Shown: positions 33,424 through 42,400, numbered from the stretch's first letter. The stretch: DNA of 64,000 nucleotides from CBFDBF01 sp050291465 (GCA_050291465.1 JBNKJV010000016.1:6806-70805), one strand, 5' to 3'. Made by a program: numbers and translations. Notes: generated by a model from the sequence alone, not told the origin.

Positions 33424-34698
33424 ATGGGTGATGACAAGAAAGGCAAGAGTGACGACGGAAAGTTGTTGTACTGCTCTTTCTGCGGCAAGAGTCAGCATGA
33501 AGTCCGCAAGCTGATTGCGGGCCCTTCTGTCTTTATTTGCGACGAGTGTGTCGAACTTTGTAACGACATCATTCGCGAGGAGATGCAGGAGGGCACCGTT
33601 GAGGGCTCAAGTGCCCTGCCCAAACCTCATGAGCTCTACGACCTGCTGGATCAATATGTCATCGGTCAGTCCCGCGCCAAGAAGGTTCTCTCCGTAGCGG
33701 TTTACAACCATTACAAGCGGTTGGAATCGGGTGGCCAGAAGGACGACATCGAAATCGCCAAGAGCAATATCCTTCTGATCGGCCCCACCGGCTCGGGTAA
33801 GACCCTGCTTGCGGAAACCCTGGCGCGGATGCTGGAGGTTCCGTTTACCATCGCCGATGCCACCACGCTTACGGAAGCCGGTTATGTCGGTGAGGATGTG
33901 GAAAACATCATCCAGAAGCTGCTACAGAAGTGCGATTACGATGTGGAGAAGGCCCAGAACGGCATTGTCTATATCGACGAAATTGACAAGATTTCCCGCA
34001 AGTCGGACAACCCTTCCATTACCCGTGACGTATCGGGTGAGGGTGTGCAGCAGGCCCTGTTGAAGCTTATCGAAGGTACCGTGGCCTCGGTTCCTCCTCA
34101 GGGCGGGCGCAAGCATCCGCAACAGGAGTTTCTGCAGGTCGATACCTCCAATATCCTGTTTATCGTAGGCGGCGCTTTCGCCGGTCTCGATAAGGTGATC
34201 CGCAACCGTTCGGAAAAGGGCGGCATCGGCTTTTCCGCCGAGGTCCACAGCAAGGACGATTCCCGCAAGGTGGGTGAAGTGCTGAGCGGCGTGGAACCGG
34301 AGGATCTCATTCAATACGGTCTGATACCGGAGTTCGTGGGCCGGCTGCCGGTGGTGGCGACCCTGGAAGAGCTGGACGAGGACGCGCTGGTGCAGATTCT
34401 TACCGAACCGAAAAATGCCCTGGTCAAGCAGTACAGCCGTCTGTTCGAGATGGAGGACTGTGAACTGGAGTTTCGCGATGACGCGCTGCGCGCCATCGCC
34501 CGCAAGGCCATGGAGCGTAAGACCGGCGCACGGGGGTTGCGGACCATCCTGGAGCAGGTGCTGTTGGACACCATGTACGATCTTCCCTCGATGGAGAATG
34601 TCAGCAAGGTCGTGGTGGATGATTCGGTCATCGCCGGCGAGAACGCGCCTTATATGATCTTTGAGGGTGGTGAAAAACAGGCCGCCGCCTCGGATTGA
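33424..34698 (+). CDS. clpX: ClpX, ATPase and unfoldase subunit of ClpXP
   Basis: AAA+ hexamer that unfolds substrates and feeds ClpP. 424 residues. The N-terminal zinc-binding domain has its four Cys in CSFCGKSQHEV and FICDECVELC. Walker A is GPTGSGKT (near 118-125), Walker B is IVYIDEIDKI, and the IGF-type ClpP-binding loop is visible as GIGFSAEV. The RSEKGGIGF stretch lies near residue 265. Full length. Confidence 0.97.
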   Translation: MGDDKKGKSDDGKLLYCSFCGKSQHEVRKLIAGPSVFICDECVELCNDIIREEMQEGTVEGSSALPKPHELYDLLDQYVIGQSRAKKVLSVAVYNHYKRLESGGQKDDIEIAKSNILLIGPTGSGKTLLAETLARMLEVPFTIADATTLTEAGYVGEDVENIIQKLLQKCDYDVEKAQNGIVYIDEIDKISRKSDNPSITRDVSGEGVQQALLKLIEGTVASVPPQGGRKHPQQEFLQVDTSNILFIVGGAFAGLDKVIRNRSEKGGIGFSAEVHSKDDSRKVGEVLSGVEPEDLIQYGLIPEFVGRLPVVATLEELDEDALVQILTEPKNALVKQYSRLFEMEDCELEFRDDALRAIARKAMERKTGARGLRTILEQVLLDTMYDLPSMENVSKVVVDDSVIAGENAPYMIFEGGEKQAAASD

Positions 34699-34785
34699 TT
34701 CCGCCTGGGAACCCTGTTCCTGCTCTGCCGTTTCTCTTTTCCGGCGCAGTCCGCTCTGCAGAATCCGCAAAAATATGTTTCAGGG

Positions 34786-34812
34786 CTTGAAATGCCTTTC
34801 GTTTGGCCGCAC
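34786..34812 (+). promoter_or_regulatory. Possible sigma32 (heat-shock) promoter for lon
   Basis: A perfect heat-shock -35 CTTGAAA (34786-34792) lies about 150 bp ahead of lon. Fourteen bp on, CCGCAC (34807-34812) is a partial match to the CCCCAT -10. lon is sigma32-controlled in E. coli, which makes the site plausible; the weak -10 keeps confidence low. Confidence 0.35.
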
Positions 34813-34943
34813 CGTACTGATATGGTCGGGGGTCAGGGGTGAGAACTGGTGAAACTGGACATTTACCCATTCCCAGGAGACCGGATGAGTCCGGTTAACC
34901 CCGTTTCTTTAGTTAACTTAGATTACCGAGAGGTCAGCCCGAT

Positions 34944-37406
34944 ATGGGTCAACATGACACGATATTTCCTTTGAACGCCGACCTGATAAATGGCGTACCG
35001 GTATTACCGCTGAGAGACGTGGTGGTCTATCCGCATATGGTGATTCCGCTGTTCGTCGGGCGTGAAAAGTCCATAAATGCCCTGGAAGCGGCTATGGAGA
35101 AGAGCAAACAGATCGTGCTGGTTGCCCAGAAAAGCGCCGATACCGATGACCCCGCCCTCGAAGATCTCAATGAAGTGGGTACCCTGGCCACCATTCTTCA
35201 GTTGCTGAAGCTGCCGGATGGAACCATCAAGGTATTGGTGGAAGGTGCGGAACGGGTCAGGTTGTTGAAATACTTAAATACCGAGCAGTTCTATTCGGCG
35301 GAGCTAGCTCCGTTGCATGACCTGGTGACGCTGGAAGAAAAAGAGATGGAGGTGTTGATGCGTTCCGCCTCCGATCTATTTGATCAGTATGTGAAGCTCA
35401 ACAAGAAAGTGCCGCCCGAGGTGCTGACCTCACTTACCAGTATCGACGACCCGAGCCGGTTGGCAGACACTATGGCCGCCCATATGTCGCTGAAATTGGA
35501 CGAAAAGCAGCGCGTATTGGAGATGGCGGATGTCAGGGAGCGTATCGAGCATCTGATGACGCTCATGGAATCCGAGAATGAGCTGCTGCATATGGAGAAG
35601 CGGATACGCGGTCGTGTAAAACGCCAGATGGAGAAGAATCAGAGAGAGTACTATCTCAACGAACAAATGAAAGCGATCCAGAAGGAGTTGGGAGACATCG
35701 ACGGTGCGCCGAACGAGGTCGAGGAGCTCCAGAACCGGATCGAAAAAGCAGGGATGACCAAGGAAGCCAAGGAGAAGGCGGTCGCGGAACTGAACAAGCT
35801 GAAGCTGATGTCACCCATGTCCGCCGAAGCCACGGTGGTGCGCAACTATATCGATACCTTACTCAATGTTCCCTGGAAGAAACGCAGCAAGGTCCGGAAT
35901 GATCTGAATGCTGCGGAAGAGGTATTGGAAGCCGATCACTACGGACTGCACAAGGTGAAGGAACGCATTATCGAATACCTGGCCGTGCAGCAGCGGGTGC
36001 GCAAATTGAAAGGTCCCATCCTCTGTCTGGTGGGCCCTCCCGGTGTGGGGAAGACCTCCGTGGGGCAGTCCATCGCCCGTGCAACCAACCGCCAGTTCAT
36101 ACGTATGGCGTTGGGAGGGGTGCGCGATGAGGCGGAAATTCGCGGGCATCGCCGTACCTATATCGGTGCCATGCCGGGAAAGATTATCCAGAACCTTTCC
36201 AAGATCGGGACCCGTAACCCCCTGTTTCTTCTGGATGAGATTGACAAGATGGCAATGGACTTCAGGGGTGATCCAGCTTCCGCGTTGCTGGAAGTTCTGG
36301 ATCCGGAACAGAACCATACCTTCGTCGATCATTACATGGAGGTGGATTTCGACCTGTCGGAAGTGATGTTTGTGGCCACGGCCAATTCACTGAATATTCC
36401 TCCCGCCTTGCTGGATCGTATGGAAGTCATTCGGTTGTCCGGCTATACCGAGGACGAGAAGGTCAATATCGCCATGCGCTACCTGGTGCCGAAGCAGGTG
36501 AAAAACAACGGCCTGCAGGAAGGTGAACTGCGTATGCGTGAAGGTGCGATTCGCGACATTATTCGTTACTACACCCGTGAGGCCGGAGTACGTAACCTGG
36601 AGCGGGAGATATCCAAGATCTGCCGTAAGGTGGTGAAGGATATCCTGCTGAAGAAGAAGGGGGGGCGAATTGTCATCACCCCCAAGAGTCTGGAAAAGTA
36701 TCTCGGCGTGAAACGTTTTCGCTATGGCCGGGCCGACGAGGTGGATCAGATCGGTCAGGTGACCGGATTGGCATGGACCGAGGTCGGTGGGGAGCTGCTG
36801 CGCATTGAAGGTGCGCTGGTTCCCGGTAAGGGGAAATTCACCTACACTGGCCAATTGGGTGACGTGATGCAGGAGTCGATTCAGGCCGCCATGACAGTGG
36901 TACGAAGCCGTTCCGATATCCTTGGATTAGATAAAAACTTCTACCAGGAGAATGATATACATATTCACGTACCGGAAGGGGCAACCCCCAAGGACGGTCC
37001 CAGCGCGGGTATCGGCATGTGTACCAGCCTGGTGTCGGCGTTGACCCGCATTCCGGTGCGGGCCGATGTCGCCATGACCGGGGAGATCACCCTGCGCGGC
37101 GAGGTACTTCCCATCGGCGGTCTTAAAGAGAAGCTCCTGGCCGCGCATCGTGGAGGTATCGAAACCGTAATCATTCCTCACGAGAATGAACGGGATCTGG
37201 TTGAAATTCCCAAGAACATCAAACAGGATCTCGATATCCGTCCGGTGCGCTGGATTGATGAGGTGTTTGAAATTGCTTTGACCCGGATGCCGGAACCGAA
37301 TTCCGTGGCGGAAGGTAAAGCCGGAGGGAAACAGGAAAAAATGGATGTTTCGACATCGGCCGGAGACAAAAAACCTCCCAAGGAAAACGATCTGACCCGG
37401 CATTAA
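34944..37406 (+). CDS. lon: Lon, ATP-dependent protease
   Basis: Homohexameric AAA+ protease for misfolded and regulatory proteins. 820 residues: N-terminal LAN domain (about 15-210; VLPLRDVVVYPHMVIPLFVGR), coiled-coil region (to about 310), AAA+ module with Walker A GPPGVGKTS (near 362-370) and Walker B LFLLDEIDKM, and the C-terminal protease domain with catalytic Ser687 in PKDGPSAGIGM and the paired Lys about 43 residues later in IGGLKEKLLAA. The Lys/Asp-rich tail is variable. A 245-bp upstream gap holds a possible heat-shock promoter. Confidence 0.97.
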   Translation: MGQHDTIFPLNADLINGVPVLPLRDVVVYPHMVIPLFVGREKSINALEAAMEKSKQIVLVAQKSADTDDPALEDLNEVGTLATILQLLKLPDGTIKVLVEGAERVRLLKYLNTEQFYSAELAPLHDLVTLEEKEMEVLMRSASDLFDQYVKLNKKVPPEVLTSLTSIDDPSRLADTMAAHMSLKLDEKQRVLEMADVRERIEHLMTLMESENELLHMEKRIRGRVKRQMEKNQREYYLNEQMKAIQKELGDIDGAPNEVEELQNRIEKAGMTKEAKEKAVAELNKLKLMSPMSAEATVVRNYIDTLLNVPWKKRSKVRNDLNAAEEVLEADHYGLHKVKERIIEYLAVQQRVRKLKGPILCLVGPPGVGKTSVGQSIARATNRQFIRMALGGVRDEAEIRGHRRTYIGAMPGKIIQNLSKIGTRNPLFLLDEIDKMAMDFRGDPASALLEVLDPEQNHTFVDHYMEVDFDLSEVMFVATANSLNIPPALLDRMEVIRLSGYTEDEKVNIAMRYLVPKQVKNNGLQEGELRMREGAIRDIIRYYTREAGVRNLEREISKICRKVVKDILLKKKGGRIVITPKSLEKYLGVKRFRYGRADEVDQIGQVTGLAWTEVGGELLRIEGALVPGKGKFTYTGQLGDVMQESIQAAMTVVRSRSDILGLDKNFYQENDIHIHVPEGATPKDGPSAGIGMCTSLVSALTRIPVRADVAMTGEITLRGEVLPIGGLKEKLLAAHRGGIETVIIPHENERDLVEIPKNIKQDLDIRPVRWIDEVFEIALTRMPEPNSVAEGKAGGKQEKMDVSTSAGDKKPPKENDLTRH

Positions 37407-37418
37407 GGGTTTATCTTA

Positions 37419-37485
37419 AGAAACGTTCCGGTTGCCCGCCGCGCTTAGAAAGGGGTGGAGGACGATTCCGCAACCGGTTGTTTCT
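37419..37485 (+). repeat. Long interrupted inverted repeat after lon
   Basis: Arms AGAAAC + CCGGTTGC (37419-37435) and GCAACCGG + GTTTCT (37470-37485) can form a 14-bp interrupted stem with a 34-nt loop. It starts 13 bp after the lon stop and may stabilise or end the lon message; there is no clear T run. The rest of the 357-bp lon-hupB gap holds a run of nine G (37598-37606) and the hupB promoter; I see no gene in it. Confidence 0.65.
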
Positions 37486-37634
37486 GCATTGAACTGATGT
37501 GATTTCCGACACATTTACCCTACCTGTTTTGGGTGATAATCGGTTCTGGTTTGGAGCAGGTAGAGCTGTCTCAAAAACCTTTACTGGCGGGTAGTTCGGG
37601 GGGGGGAATATATCGCGGATTAACGGTGATCTGC

Positions 37635-37664
37635 TTGACAGTCGTTCCGGCCGCTTGGTATAAA
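37635..37664 (+). promoter_or_regulatory. hupB promoter
   Basis: Perfect -35 TTGACA (37635-37640) and near-perfect -10 TATAAA (37659-37664) with an 18-bp spacer. The start of transcription would fall about 90 nt ahead of hupB, leaving a long leader that may carry regulation. The hupB-tRNA-Val-tRNA-Asp unit most likely starts here. Confidence 0.85.
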
Positions 37665-37763
37665 TTGTCCCCGTTTTCCTGCTTAAGAACGGCAAAAATA
37701 TTAACCACCAATCAGCCTGCGTCACCTACTGGCGCGGGCCCTACCCGAAGAGAGAAAACTACT

Positions 37764-38036
37764 ATGAATAAAGCGGATCTAATTGACGCTATAGCAGAGT
37801 CTGCGGATATCTCCAAAGCTGCTGCTGGTCGCGCCCTGGACGGCATGATCGACGCTATCACAGGTGCCCTGAAGAAAGGTGATACGGTATCTCTGGTCGG
37901 TTTCGGTACTTTCAACGTACGCGAGCGCGCTGCGCGCACTGGTCGCAATCCCCAAACCGGTGAGACGATCAATATCAAGGCGTCAAAAAATCCCGCTTTC
38001 AAGGCTGGTAAAGCTCTCAAGGATGCCGTAAACTAG
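37764..38036 (+). CDS. hupB: HU beta, nucleoid-associated DNA-binding protein
   Basis: Histone-like DNA-bending protein of 90 residues. The family profile is complete: MNKADLIDAIA helices, VSLVGFGTFNVRERAARTGRNPQTGE arm region with the intercalating Pro, and the KNPAFKAGKALKDAVN end. I chose the ATG at 37764 from the family start; the open frame extends upstream through the promoter. Two tRNA genes follow within 14 bp and share its transcript. Placement between lon and ppiD is conserved in gammaproteobacteria. Confidence 0.97.
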   Translation: MNKADLIDAIAESADISKAAAGRALDGMIDAITGALKKGDTVSLVGFGTFNVRERAARTGRNPQTGETINIKASKNPAFKAGKALKDAVN

Positions 38037-38049
38037 CGCGCCCTTCTCA

Positions 38050-38125
38050 GGGTGCTTAGCTCAGCTGGGAGAGCATCGCCCTTACAAGGCGAGGGTCGCA
38101 GGTTCGATCCCTGCAGCACCCACCA
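38050..38125 (+). tRNA. tRNA-Val (anticodon TAC)
   Basis: 76 nt with encoded CCA. The acceptor GGGTGCT pairs with AGCACCC. The anticodon stem-loop TCGCC-CTTACAA-GGCGA gives anticodon TAC. The T arm holds CAGGTTCGATCCCTG. It starts 13 bp after the hupB stop, with no promoter of its own visible. Confidence 0.97.
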
Positions 38126-38132
38126 GGGTTAG

Positions 38133-38209
38133 GGAGTGGTAGTTCAGTTGGTTAGAATACCGGCCTGTCACGCCGGGGGTCGCGGGTTCGAGTCCCGTCC
38201 ACTCCGCCA
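38133..38209 (+). tRNA. tRNA-Asp (anticodon GTC)
   Basis: 77 nt with encoded CCA. The acceptor GGAGTGG pairs with CCACTCC. The anticodon stem-loop CCGGC-CTGTCAC-GCCGG gives anticodon GTC, with discriminator G as expected for Asp. It lies 7 bp after tRNA-Val; both are closed by the terminator at 38222. A GTC anticodon has G34, a target of queuosine, whose precursor genes are at 13.2-14.6 kb. Confidence 0.97.
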
Positions 38210-38221
38210 TCTATTGCCAGT

Positions 38222-38251
38222 AAACGGGGTATCGTTTGATACCCCGTTTTT
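38222..38251 (+). terminator. Terminator of the hupB-tRNA-Val-tRNA-Asp unit
   Basis: Strong hairpin: 12-bp stem AAACGGGGTATC / GATACCCCGTTT with a GTTT loop, running into TTTTT. It lies 12 bp after the end of tRNA-Asp. Confidence 0.92.
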
Positions 38252-38364
38252 ATTTGGCGACCCTGTGAAACAGTCCATCCTGAAGACTTCGGGGGGGCTG
38301 CATTATAATAATCGCGGTGCTCGGGATTAACTCTCCGCCGCCTGCCGGGCGCCTGCGGAGGTAT

Positions 38365-38392
38365 CTTACAATGCCCTGGAAACCCGTATAAT
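38365..38392 (+). promoter_or_regulatory. Putative ppiD promoter
   Basis: Perfect -10 TATAAT (38387-38392) with a partial -35 CTTACA (38365-38370; four of six) at 16 bp, 44 bp ahead of the ppiD start and after the terminator that isolates this gene. Confidence 0.55.
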
Positions 38393-38436
38393 CAGGAATC
38401 TTTCAGGCAACCGGTTTTTTTGCGCGGACAAATCTC

Positions 38437-40347
38437 ATGCTTCAGACCATTAGAGATCGGGCTCAGGGGTGGATAGCCTGGGTAATCGTTATTCTTATCA
38501 CCATTCCATTCGCCCTATGGGGTATCCAGGAGTATCTCGGTGGAGGGGCGGCGCCGGTAAAGGTCTCCATCAACAAACGGGATATCACGCAACGGGAATT
38601 CGAAGAGAGTTATCGCGATTATCAGAATCGCCTGCGCCAGGCCATGGGTGCCGCCTACAGACCGGATCAAACGGATGAAGATAAATTACGGGCGCAGGTT
38701 CTGGAAAACCTGATTACGGCGGAGCTTGTACTCCAGGCCGTCGACCGCATCGGTTTGCGGGCCGGGGATGACATGGTGCGCCGGTACGTCTGGCAGATAC
38801 CGGCGTTTCAGGTCGGAGGTAAATTCAACCAAGAGATATTTGATAGTAAGGTTCGTCAGCGGGGGCAGGCTCCGGAAGAGTTTGTAGCCCAGTTCCGGCA
38901 GGATATCCTGAAAAATCAGCTGGCCCTGGGAATAACCGACTCGGCTCTGGTGGCGGAAGGGGAGTTGGCGGAGCGGGTGCGTCTGGAGCAGCAACAGAGG
39001 GCGTTCGAGTACCTGGAGATCCCGGTGAGGGACTTTCTGCCGACCGTCACCGTGGAGCCCGCCGAAGTCGAGGCCTATTACCAGTCCCACCAGAGTGAAT
39101 TCATGACTCCCGAGCAGGTAAAGCTGGAGTACGTGGAATTGAATATCAAGGATATCGCCAAGACACTGGAAGCCGATGACGAGGCGCTGCTGGCTTATTA
39201 CGAACAATACAAAAGCGACTACATGACACCTGAGCAGAGAAGGGTGAGTCATATCCTGATCAGGGTGGCGGATAACAAAGATACGGCTGCCGTGGAGGCG
39301 GCGCTGTCCAGGGCGGAAGCGGCACTGGAAAGGGTGCGCAAAGGGGAGTCCTTCGCGGCCGTGGCAAAAGAGGTTTCGGAAGATCCGTTATCCAACAGCG
39401 TCGGGGGAGACCTGGGCTATATGGAGCAGGGGAGTATGGAAGCCCCGTTTGACCAGGCGATGTTCAGCCTGAATGTGGGGGATGTCAGTGAACCGGTACA
39501 GACCAGTTTCGGGTTCCATGTCATTCAACTGAATGATATCCGCGATGCGCAGGGTAAAGCCTTTGAAGAGGTGCGTCAGCAGGTGCGGGACGCCTACCTC
39601 CAGAGTGAAGCCGAGCGGTCCTATTACGATTATGTGGAAAAGCTCGCCAATGAAACCTTCAAGAACCAGGACAGCCTTGAACCGGCGGCCGAGGCCCTGG
39701 GTCTGTCGGTCCGGGACGGCGGCTGGATGGGACGTGACGGGGGCGCGGGTTTGCTCTCATCGCCGAAGGTTACCAATGCCGCCTTCAGTGAAGATGTTCT
39801 GGTCCAGGGACTCAACAGCGAGCTGATTGAGTTGGGAGATGAACAGGTGATAGTGCTGCGGGTTACGGATCACAAGGAGGCCAGTCTGCAACCGCTGGAG
39901 TCGGTCAGCGAGGGAATAAACAAGGTCCTGCGCCGGGAAAAGGCGGCCGCCAGGGTGACGGAGCATGGCAAGGACCTTATCGGTAGGCTGCAGGGGGGTG
40001 AGACCCTGCAGGCAGCCGCTGCCGCGGAGGGGAAACAACTTGTCGGGCCCGGAAGTATCACCCGTGACGATAGCGCAGTGCCGCAGCCGGTCAGGCAGAG
40101 CCTGTTCCGCCTGCCCCGTCCCGCTGGAGAGGCGCCGGTTTTCGGCGAAGCGGTGTTGGACAACGGTAATTTTGTCATAATCGCACTGCATTCCGTTACG
40201 GACGGAAACCTGGAAGATGCCGATCTGGCCACCAGGCGAAACCTGCTCGGTATCATGCGGTCTTCTTTGGGGAAGAGTTATCTGCAGCATTTCGTCGACA
40301 ATGAACGGGACGCGGCGACGATCGATATCTCCAAGAAGGAAGATTAA
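38437..40347 (+). CDS. ppiD: PpiD, periplasmic chaperone with parvulin domain
   Basis: Inner-membrane-anchored periplasmic folding factor near the Sec exit. 636 residues: one N-terminal membrane segment (about 12-30, WIAWVIVILITIPFALWGI, the family start), SurA-like N-terminal chaperone helices (about 35-190), a parvulin PPIase domain (about 265-365; RRVSHILIRV to SFGFHVIQLN), and a C-terminal SurA_N-like region. Parvulin features are well kept, so isomerase activity is possible, unlike some PpiD proteins. Position after hupB is conserved. Confidence 0.94.
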   Translation: MLQTIRDRAQGWIAWVIVILITIPFALWGIQEYLGGGAAPVKVSINKRDITQREFEESYRDYQNRLRQAMGAAYRPDQTDEDKLRAQVLENLITAELVLQAVDRIGLRAGDDMVRRYVWQIPAFQVGGKFNQEIFDSKVRQRGQAPEEFVAQFRQDILKNQLALGITDSALVAEGELAERVRLEQQQRAFEYLEIPVRDFLPTVTVEPAEVEAYYQSHQSEFMTPEQVKLEYVELNIKDIAKTLEADDEALLAYYEQYKSDYMTPEQRRVSHILIRVADNKDTAAVEAALSRAEAALERVRKGESFAAVAKEVSEDPLSNSVGGDLGYMEQGSMEAPFDQAMFSLNVGDVSEPVQTSFGFHVIQLNDIRDAQGKAFEEVRQQVRDAYLQSEAERSYYDYVEKLANETFKNQDSLEPAAEALGLSVRDGGWMGRDGGAGLLSSPKVTNAAFSEDVLVQGLNSELIELGDEQVIVLRVTDHKEASLQPLESVSEGINKVLRREKAAARVTEHGKDLIGRLQGGETLQAAAAAEGKQLVGPGSITRDDSAVPQPVRQSLFRLPRPAGEAPVFGEAVLDNGNFVIIALHSVTDGNLEDADLATRRNLLGIMRSSLGKSYLQHFVDNERDAATIDISKKED

Positions 40348-40385
40348 GCGGATCGAAGTGCCGGGCCCCCGGAAACGAGCCGAAG

Positions 40386-41156
40386 ATGACAAAAATCGGG
40401 ATTATCGGCGGCGGATACTGGGGGGAAAAGATAAGGGATAAGATCGCCGTCCTCTCGGAGGAACACGATCTTCGTCTTATGTTCGTTGCCGGAAGGAACG
40501 ATGACTTCCTGGCGATGAGCGGGCAGCACGAAATAGATTGGGCGGTGGTGACGACGCCGACGGAATCCCACAGATCGATCGCCGCCGATCTGCTTGAAGC
40601 AAGACGAAACGTTTTCTGCACTAAACCCCTGACATCGTCGACCGCCGATTCGGAATATCTGGTGACCATGGCGCGGGAACTCGGCGTATGTCTCTACATC
40701 GATGACGTCTTCAGCTATCACCCGGGATTCTCCCGCATGAGAGAACTGGCCGGGAGCAATTCCATACATATTCTCTGGAACAAATGGAACGGCCGGGAAT
40801 TCGGCTCCGTCCGGGATGTCCTGTTCAGACTCTGTTATCACGATCTGTATCTGATTGAGGATCTGGTCTCCGGCGAACAACCCGTGGTACGGGAATTTGC
40901 CGTAAGCGCGGATCTGTTTAGATTGAAAATCGACTATGGTCAAAGAGAAGTGATCATTGAGTACTCGATCGATTCCGCGATTCCACAGGGGCATCGCATA
41001 AACACCATCGATTTTACCCACAAACCGGGGGAGAAGGATGCGCTGCAGCAGATGTTGCTGACGGCCTTTACTACACAATTTGATCAACAGCGAAACAACG
41101 GTCGGGGCCTGTGGGTCAACCGCCAAGTGGACCAGCTATTGGGGCAGATGTTATGA
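40386..41156 (+). CDS. Gfo/Idh/MocA family oxidoreductase
   Basis: Short NAD(P)-binding oxidoreductase-like protein of 256 residues. The Rossmann start TKIGIIGGGYWGEKI and the strand VVTTPTESHRSIAADLLEARRNVFCTKPLTSS are typical of the Gfo/Idh/MocA family, including the Lys-Pro of the catalytic EKP-type motif (here TKP). The C-terminal domain is short for the family (most are 330-380). Many relatives act on nucleotide-sugars or inositols; the substrate is unknown. Its TGA overlaps the start of the FAD oxidoreductase gene (ATGA), so the two act as a pair. It lies 38 bp after ppiD. Confidence 0.78.
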   Translation: MTKIGIIGGGYWGEKIRDKIAVLSEEHDLRLMFVAGRNDDFLAMSGQHEIDWAVVTTPTESHRSIAADLLEARRNVFCTKPLTSSTADSEYLVTMARELGVCLYIDDVFSYHPGFSRMRELAGSNSIHILWNKWNGREFGSVRDVLFRLCYHDLYLIEDLVSGEQPVVREFAVSADLFRLKIDYGQREVIIEYSIDSAIPQGHRINTIDFTHKPGEKDALQQMLLTAFTTQFDQQRNNGRGLWVNRQVDQLLGQML

Positions 41157-42202
41157 AAATCGCAGTAATCGGGGGCGGACTATTCGGTACCACCATCGCC
41201 ATCTTTCTGGCGCGGGAGGGACACCAGGTTGAATTGTATGAACGAAATGATGAACTGTTGAAGGAGGCCTCCGGTATCAATCAGTATCGGCTGCACGCGG
41301 GCTATCATTATCCGCGGAGCAAGGAGACCGCCGTAAGCAGTAAGCGGGGGATTGATTCCTTTCTGACGGAGTACGGGGGTTGCATGCTCGAGAACAAGAT
41401 GAGCGTGGAACACTACTACGCCATATCGGCCCATGACAGTCTGGTGGACAGAGGCCAGTATGTCGCCTTTATGGATTCCGTGGGGTTGCCTTACCGGGAA
41501 GGTTCCATTGACGGCTTAAGAAACGTCGACGGTGTATTCCGGGTCGAGGAACAGCTTATCGATATCAACGCCCTGAGGGTGGATATAAACGCGAAGATTG
41601 CGGCGCTTCCCAATATTGCGTTGAAGCTCAATGCCGAGTTCGACTGTGCCACCCAGGGAGAATACGACTACGTCGTCTCCGCCACCTATGCGAATTACAA
41701 CTATGTCCTCAAGGATCCCAATAAGCGGGTTCTGCAGTTTGAACTGGTGGAAAAACCGGTGGTTAAGCTCCCGGACCGCTTTCATAATATCAGCCTGGTG
41801 GTGATGGATGGACCGTTCTTCTGCCTCGATCCCTATAGCGATACCGGTCTGCACGTCATGGGCAACGTCACCCACGCCATTCATCAGGAGGTGGTGTCCC
41901 AGAACATCGAGATACCCTTTGGATACCGTGGTCTGGTCAATCGGGGGATTGTGAAGAATCCGCCCATTACCACCATCGACCTGTTCCGAGAGACCGCCCG
42001 CCACTTTTTCGACGGCCTGGAGTTCGATCATATCGGTTCCATGTATACGGTCCGCGCCGTGCTTCCCGACCGGGATCACGATGACGCCCGGCCCACCATC
42101 GTCAACATGATCGACGACAAGTACTTCCATGTTTTCTCCGGTAAGCTGGGTACCTCGGTGGAGACGGCGCACCACATCGTAAGCCAGCTAGTCGAGGTCT
42201 GA
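41153..42202 (+). CDS. FAD-dependent oxidoreductase (DAO family)
   Basis: Flavoprotein of 349 residues. The N-terminal dinucleotide fold MKIAVIGGGLFGTTIAIFLAREGHQVELYERN (glycines of GGGLFG and acidic end Glu) is clear; then NQYRLHAGYHYPRS, a stretch seen in the D-amino acid oxidase-like group. No signal peptide. Relatives of this type often occur in surface-sugar gene clusters, but no glycosyltransferase is next to it here. The substrate is unknown. I chose the ATG at 41153, overlapping the previous stop; the frame is open 14 codons upstream. No clear terminator before the 224-bp gap to fabI. Confidence 0.75.
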   Translation: MKIAVIGGGLFGTTIAIFLAREGHQVELYERNDELLKEASGINQYRLHAGYHYPRSKETAVSSKRGIDSFLTEYGGCMLENKMSVEHYYAISAHDSLVDRGQYVAFMDSVGLPYREGSIDGLRNVDGVFRVEEQLIDINALRVDINAKIAALPNIALKLNAEFDCATQGEYDYVVSATYANYNYVLKDPNKRVLQFELVEKPVVKLPDRFHNISLVVMDGPFFCLDPYSDTGLHVMGNVTHAIHQEVVSQNIEIPFGYRGLVNRGIVKNPPITTIDLFRETARHFFDGLEFDHIGSMYTVRAVLPDRDHDDARPTIVNMIDDKYFHVFSGKLGTSVETAHHIVSQLVEV

Positions 42203-42280
42203 GCGGCCGGGAGGATAAGCGCAAAGGATTATCCTGAACAACAAACGGCCGTCTGTAGGAGCCGCGTCCCCACAGCATAA

Positions 42281-42360
42281 CCACAGAGGACACGGAGGTT
42301 CACCGAGTTAGATGACGATCATATAAACTTCCGTGCATCGCTGTGACCTCCGTGGTGGAT
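42281..42360. repeat. CACAGAGGACACGGAGG-type intergenic repeat pair
   Basis: CCACAGAGGACACGGAGG (42281-42298) faces a reversed relative TGTGACCTCCGTGGTGG (42343-42359). The same element type occurs at 59552-59635. It sits between the FAD gene and the fabI terminator in a stretch without coding potential. Confidence 0.7.
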
Positions 42361-42375
42361 AACAGGGATACAAAG

Positions 42376-42400
42376 AAAAAGGCGGGCTGAGCCCGCCTTT
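42376..42400 (-). terminator. Terminator of fabI
   Basis: Ten base-pair stem AAAGGCGGGC / GCCCGCCTTT with a three-base loop; read leftward it is followed by a T tract. It lies 26 bp beyond the fabI stop and is also usable in the other direction. Confidence 0.85.

Noticed and set aside
38050..38209. Prophage or genomic-island attachment at the tRNA pair
   Set aside because: No direct repeat of a tRNA 3' end and no integrase lie nearby; ppiD follows in the conserved order.
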